A DNA stretch of 64,000 nt, from positions 14,624-78,623 of the forward strand of contig NZ_FOKR01000002.1 in NCBI RefSeq assembly GCF_900112195.1, given 5' to 3'. A program made the position numbers and the translations under genes. Below the pieces are notes generated by a model. That model did no database searches and was not told the DNA's origin. It saw nothing but the letters and a program-made list of their open reading frames with translations. Of this stretch, positions 61,945 through 64,000 are shown piece after piece; positions within the stretch are counted from its first letter, which is position 1; each line of letters starts with the position of its first letter. The stretch is from Butyrivibrio sp. YAB3001. Its GTDB lineage: Bacteria > Bacillota > Clostridia > Lachnospirales > Lachnospiraceae.

Positions 61945-63189
61945 ATGGAGGGAATGTTATCACAGGATGAAATTAATGCTTTACTATCTGGAATGGATTC
62001 TTCCGGTGATGGTGACGCTGCTGCTTCAGGAGGTGATTCTTCCGCAGATTCCGGTTCTGGTGGATCTTCTGGTATAGATGAATCTCTTTTGAATGATGCT
62101 GAAAAAGACGCGATTGGTGAAGTTGCCAATATTAGCATGGGTTCTTCAGCTACTACGCTGTATTCCCTTGTTAATCAGAAAGTCAATATTACAACACCTC
62201 AGGTTGAACTTGCAAACTGGGAGAACGTAATAAACAACTATGAAAGACCTTGTGTATTTATTCAGATCAAATATACAGTCGGTCTTGACGGAACTAATAT
62301 CCTTATTCTGAAAGAGCATGATGTTATGGTAATCACTGACCTTATGATGGGCGGTGATGGTACCAATACTGATGGTGAAGTTGGCGAACTTCAGCTTTCT
62401 GCTATTTCAGAAGCGATGAACCAGATGATGGGTGCTGCTGCCACATCTCTTTCTACAATGATCAATCAGAAAGTAGATATCAGCCCGCCACAGGCATCAG
62501 TTCTTGACATGATTAATGATGACCCGTCTGATATCGCAGATTTCCTTACCGGTACATTCGTTAAGATTTCTTTTAAAATGCAGGTAGGTGAACTCGTCGA
62601 CTCAACATTGATGCAGTTGTATCCAATCGACTTTGCAAAAACTCTTAAGGATACAGTTATCACCAGTGAACAGGGTGGCGATTCAGCGCCGGAACCGGCA
62701 CCTGCTCCGGCAGCACCGGATCCTGCACAGGCACAACAGGCAGCCGCTCCACAGATGGATCCGAACATGATGGCAGGCCAGATGCCTCAGATGGGCATGG
62801 GAATGGGAATGCCGCAGATGGGAATGCCACAGATGGGAATGGGTATGGGTATGGGAATGCCACAGATGCAAATGCCTATGAATCCTATGATGAATATGAA
62901 TATTCAGCCTGCGCAGTTCCAGAATTTTGCCGGTCCAACTACGCTTATGGCTGGTGGCGAGAACATTGGAATCATTAAAGATGTACCGCTTGAGGTTACA
63001 GTTGAGCTTGGAAGGACTGCAAAACCTATTTCGGATATTCTTGATTTTGCTCCGGGAACAATCATTGAGCTTGATAAAGTTGCCGGTGAACCTGTTGATG
63101 TTCTTGTTAATGGTAAGTTCGTTGCCAAGGGAGAAGTTGTAGTTATTGAGGAAAGTTTTGGTGTTCGTGTGACTGAGATTGTTCAGTAA
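61945..63189 (+). CDS. fliY: FliY: motor switch CheY-P phosphatase with FliN domain
   Basis: A 414-residue protein: N-terminal CheY-binding-type peptide (MLSQDEINALLSGM), Ser/Gly linker, CheC domain with two phosphatase centres (DAIGEVAN and SAISEAMN, each followed by the expected Asn/Pro spacing), then an unusual Pro/Ala- and Met/Gly/Gln-rich linker (about 248-325) and a C-terminal FliN/SpoA domain (VPLEVTVELGRTAKPISDIL). It dephosphorylates CheY-P and completes the C ring. It starts 5 nt after fliM. Confidence 0.95.
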   Translation: MEGMLSQDEINALLSGMDSSGDGDAAASGGDSSADSGSGGSSGIDESLLNDAEKDAIGEVANISMGSSATTLYSLVNQKVNITTPQVELANWENVINNYERPCVFIQIKYTVGLDGTNILILKEHDVMVITDLMMGGDGTNTDGEVGELQLSAISEAMNQMMGAAATSLSTMINQKVDISPPQASVLDMINDDPSDIADFLTGTFVKISFKMQVGELVDSTLMQLYPIDFAKTLKDTVITSEQGGDSAPEPAPAPAAPDPAQAQQAAAPQMDPNMMAGQMPQMGMGMGMPQMGMPQMGMGMGMGMPQMQMPMNPMMNMNIQPAQFQNFAGPTTLMAGGENIGIIKDVPLEVTVELGRTAKPISDILDFAPGTIIELDKVAGEPVDVLVNGKFVAKGEVVVIEESFGVRVTEIVQ

Positions 63190-63215
63190 TCTTTACACGG
63201 CGTTTTGAGGGGACT

Positions 63216-63581
63216 ATGGGAGTAGATTCATATTTGCAATTTTTATCTGTCCTTATAATTTTTATTTTGGTTTTGGCAGTTACATTTTATGTGACAAAAT
63301 GGATAGCCAATTATCAAAAGGGGGCTGAACGCGGCAAAAATATCGAAGTTATAGAGACCTTCAGAATTTCCAACAATAAATACATACAGATTGTCAGGAT
63401 TGGCAACAGATATGTTTCTATTGCTGTTACTAATGATCACATAACAAACCTTGGGGATGTATCTTTTGATGAACTGGTATTAGAAGAAAGTTTTAATAAA
63501 AATGTTTCTTTAAAGGATGTTAGCTTTAAAGAGATATTTGAAAAAATAAAAGGCGAGAAAAAGAATACTGATGACAAGTGA
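63216..63581 (+). CDS. fliO: Flagellar biosynthetic protein FliO
   Basis: A 121-residue single-pass membrane protein (TM about 8-28) followed by a small cytosolic domain (IEVIETFRISNNKYIQIVRIGNRYVSIAVTNDHI) typical of FliO/FliZ. It helps FliP form the export gate. ATG follows GAGGGG; the stop lies inside the start region of fliP. Confidence 0.9.
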   Translation: MGVDSYLQFLSVLIIFILVLAVTFYVTKWIANYQKGAERGKNIEVIETFRISNNKYIQIVRIGNRYVSIAVTNDHITNLGDVSFDELVLEESFNKNVSLKDVSFKEIFEKIKGEKKNTDDK

Positions 63582-64000
63582 GCGGGGAGTTTTTTCACTT
63601 AAAAAGAATATGAGGGATTGTATAAGAATAGCTTTTGTCAGGATACTGTTTGTGGTCACTGTTGTTCTTACAGCTTTGTTTGCTATGCCTGTAACGGTAC
63701 ATGCAACCGAAGATATTATTGTGGATACAACACCCACAGATCCGACAACAAGCGTCGAAAGCCATCTTACCGGCTCTACGGATGAAAGAACAAATATCCA
63801 TGAGCCTGGTTCTAGTGAGGATCCGGACGATTTAAAGAAGCTTAACATTGCCAATACTGTTACTATTACGTATGACAATGGAAATGGCTCTTTAAATGGT
63901 GCTCTCAGGATCCTTATTACTCTTACTTTAATTACCCTTGCACCAACTCTTCTGGTGATGATGACTTCTTTTACAAGAATCATTGTTGCCCTTCATTTTA
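63571..64000 (+). CDS. fliP: Flagellar export gate protein FliP, 5' part (3' end outside window)
   Basis: The frame runs from ATG 63571 to the window edge (143 residues). Residues about 18-45 form a hydrophobic signal sequence ending near VHATED. A Thr/Ser/Asp-rich stretch of about 60 residues follows, then the conserved FliP core begins near residue 108 (LNGALRILITLTLITLAP and MMTSFTRIIVALHF). FliP with FliQ and FliR forms the export pore. It overlaps fliO by 11 nt. The pre-core region is longer than in most FliP proteins. Confidence 0.92.
   Translation, partial: MTSERGVFSLKKNMRDCIRIAFVRILFVVTVVLTALFAMPVTVHATEDIIVDTTPTDPTTSVESHLTGSTDERTNIHEPGSSEDPDDLKKLNIANTVTITYDNGNGSLNGALRILITLTLITLAPTLLVMMTSFTRIIVALHF

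Noticed and set aside
62770-62890. Repeated GGAATG/CAGATG units
   Set aside because: Codons of the Met/Gly/Gln linker in FliY, not a CRISPR or an intergenic repeat.

Overview
The window reads as chromosome of a low-GC, motile, anaerobic Firmicute, most probably a Lachnospiraceae member of the Butyrivibrio/Pseudobutyrivibrio type. The pointers are a CodY regulator, a flagellar operon in the clostridial order with FliY, FlbD and a TIGR02530-type protein, a flavocytochrome-c-like reductase with a covalent-FMN domain, HemZ, a DUF5692 membrane protein, and AT-rich intergenic DNA with strong hairpin terminators. The genus is an inference. No insertion sequence, prophage or CRISPR array was seen; the only mobile-associated piece is the tail of an Rpn-type nuclease at the left edge.

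Left third (1-16.4 kb): Rpn fragment, trxA and an exported flavin reductase on the minus strand, then proA, a tandem class II aldolase and a membrane-anchored GH25 lysozyme. A minus-strand potABCD polyamine operon faces these across a bidirectional terminator. A lactonase-type propeller protein, aroC, a VanY-type carboxypeptidase, tgt and yajC follow.

Middle (16.4-44 kb): leuB, a GT-C-like membrane protein, ilvD, ilvB and an L,D-transpeptidase are closely packed. Next come serC-serA-DUF1015 and a GlgB homologue that has lost its catalytic residues and carries a coiled-coil plus Lys/Thr-rich tail. These are followed by tRNA-Thr(CGU), apt-rel-MBL hydrolase, hemZ, and an unusual group made of a DUF5692 membrane protein, HypB, a 926-residue flavin/Fe-S oxidoreductase and HypA, with no hydrogenase gene in sight. 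topA and codY close this part.

Right third (45-64 kb): one large flagellar cluster on the plus strand: flgB-flgC-fliE-fliF-fliG-fliH-fliI-fliJ-ylxF(motE-like)-fliK-flgD-TIGR02530-flgE, then flbD-motA-motB-fliL-fliM-fliY-fliO-fliP (fliP cut by the window end). It encodes rod, MS ring, C ring, export ATPase, hook, stator and export gate. A sigma-28-type promoter lies directly upstream of fliK, just after a terminator, and a closely similar sequence lies right after codY.

The most interesting observations are the catalytically dead GlgB-like protein with a histone-like tail, the hydrogenase-less HypA/HypB/oxidoreductase/DUF5692 group with its operator-like repeats and internal terminator, the matched sigma-28-like sites, and a CodY-box-like sequence upstream of codY.
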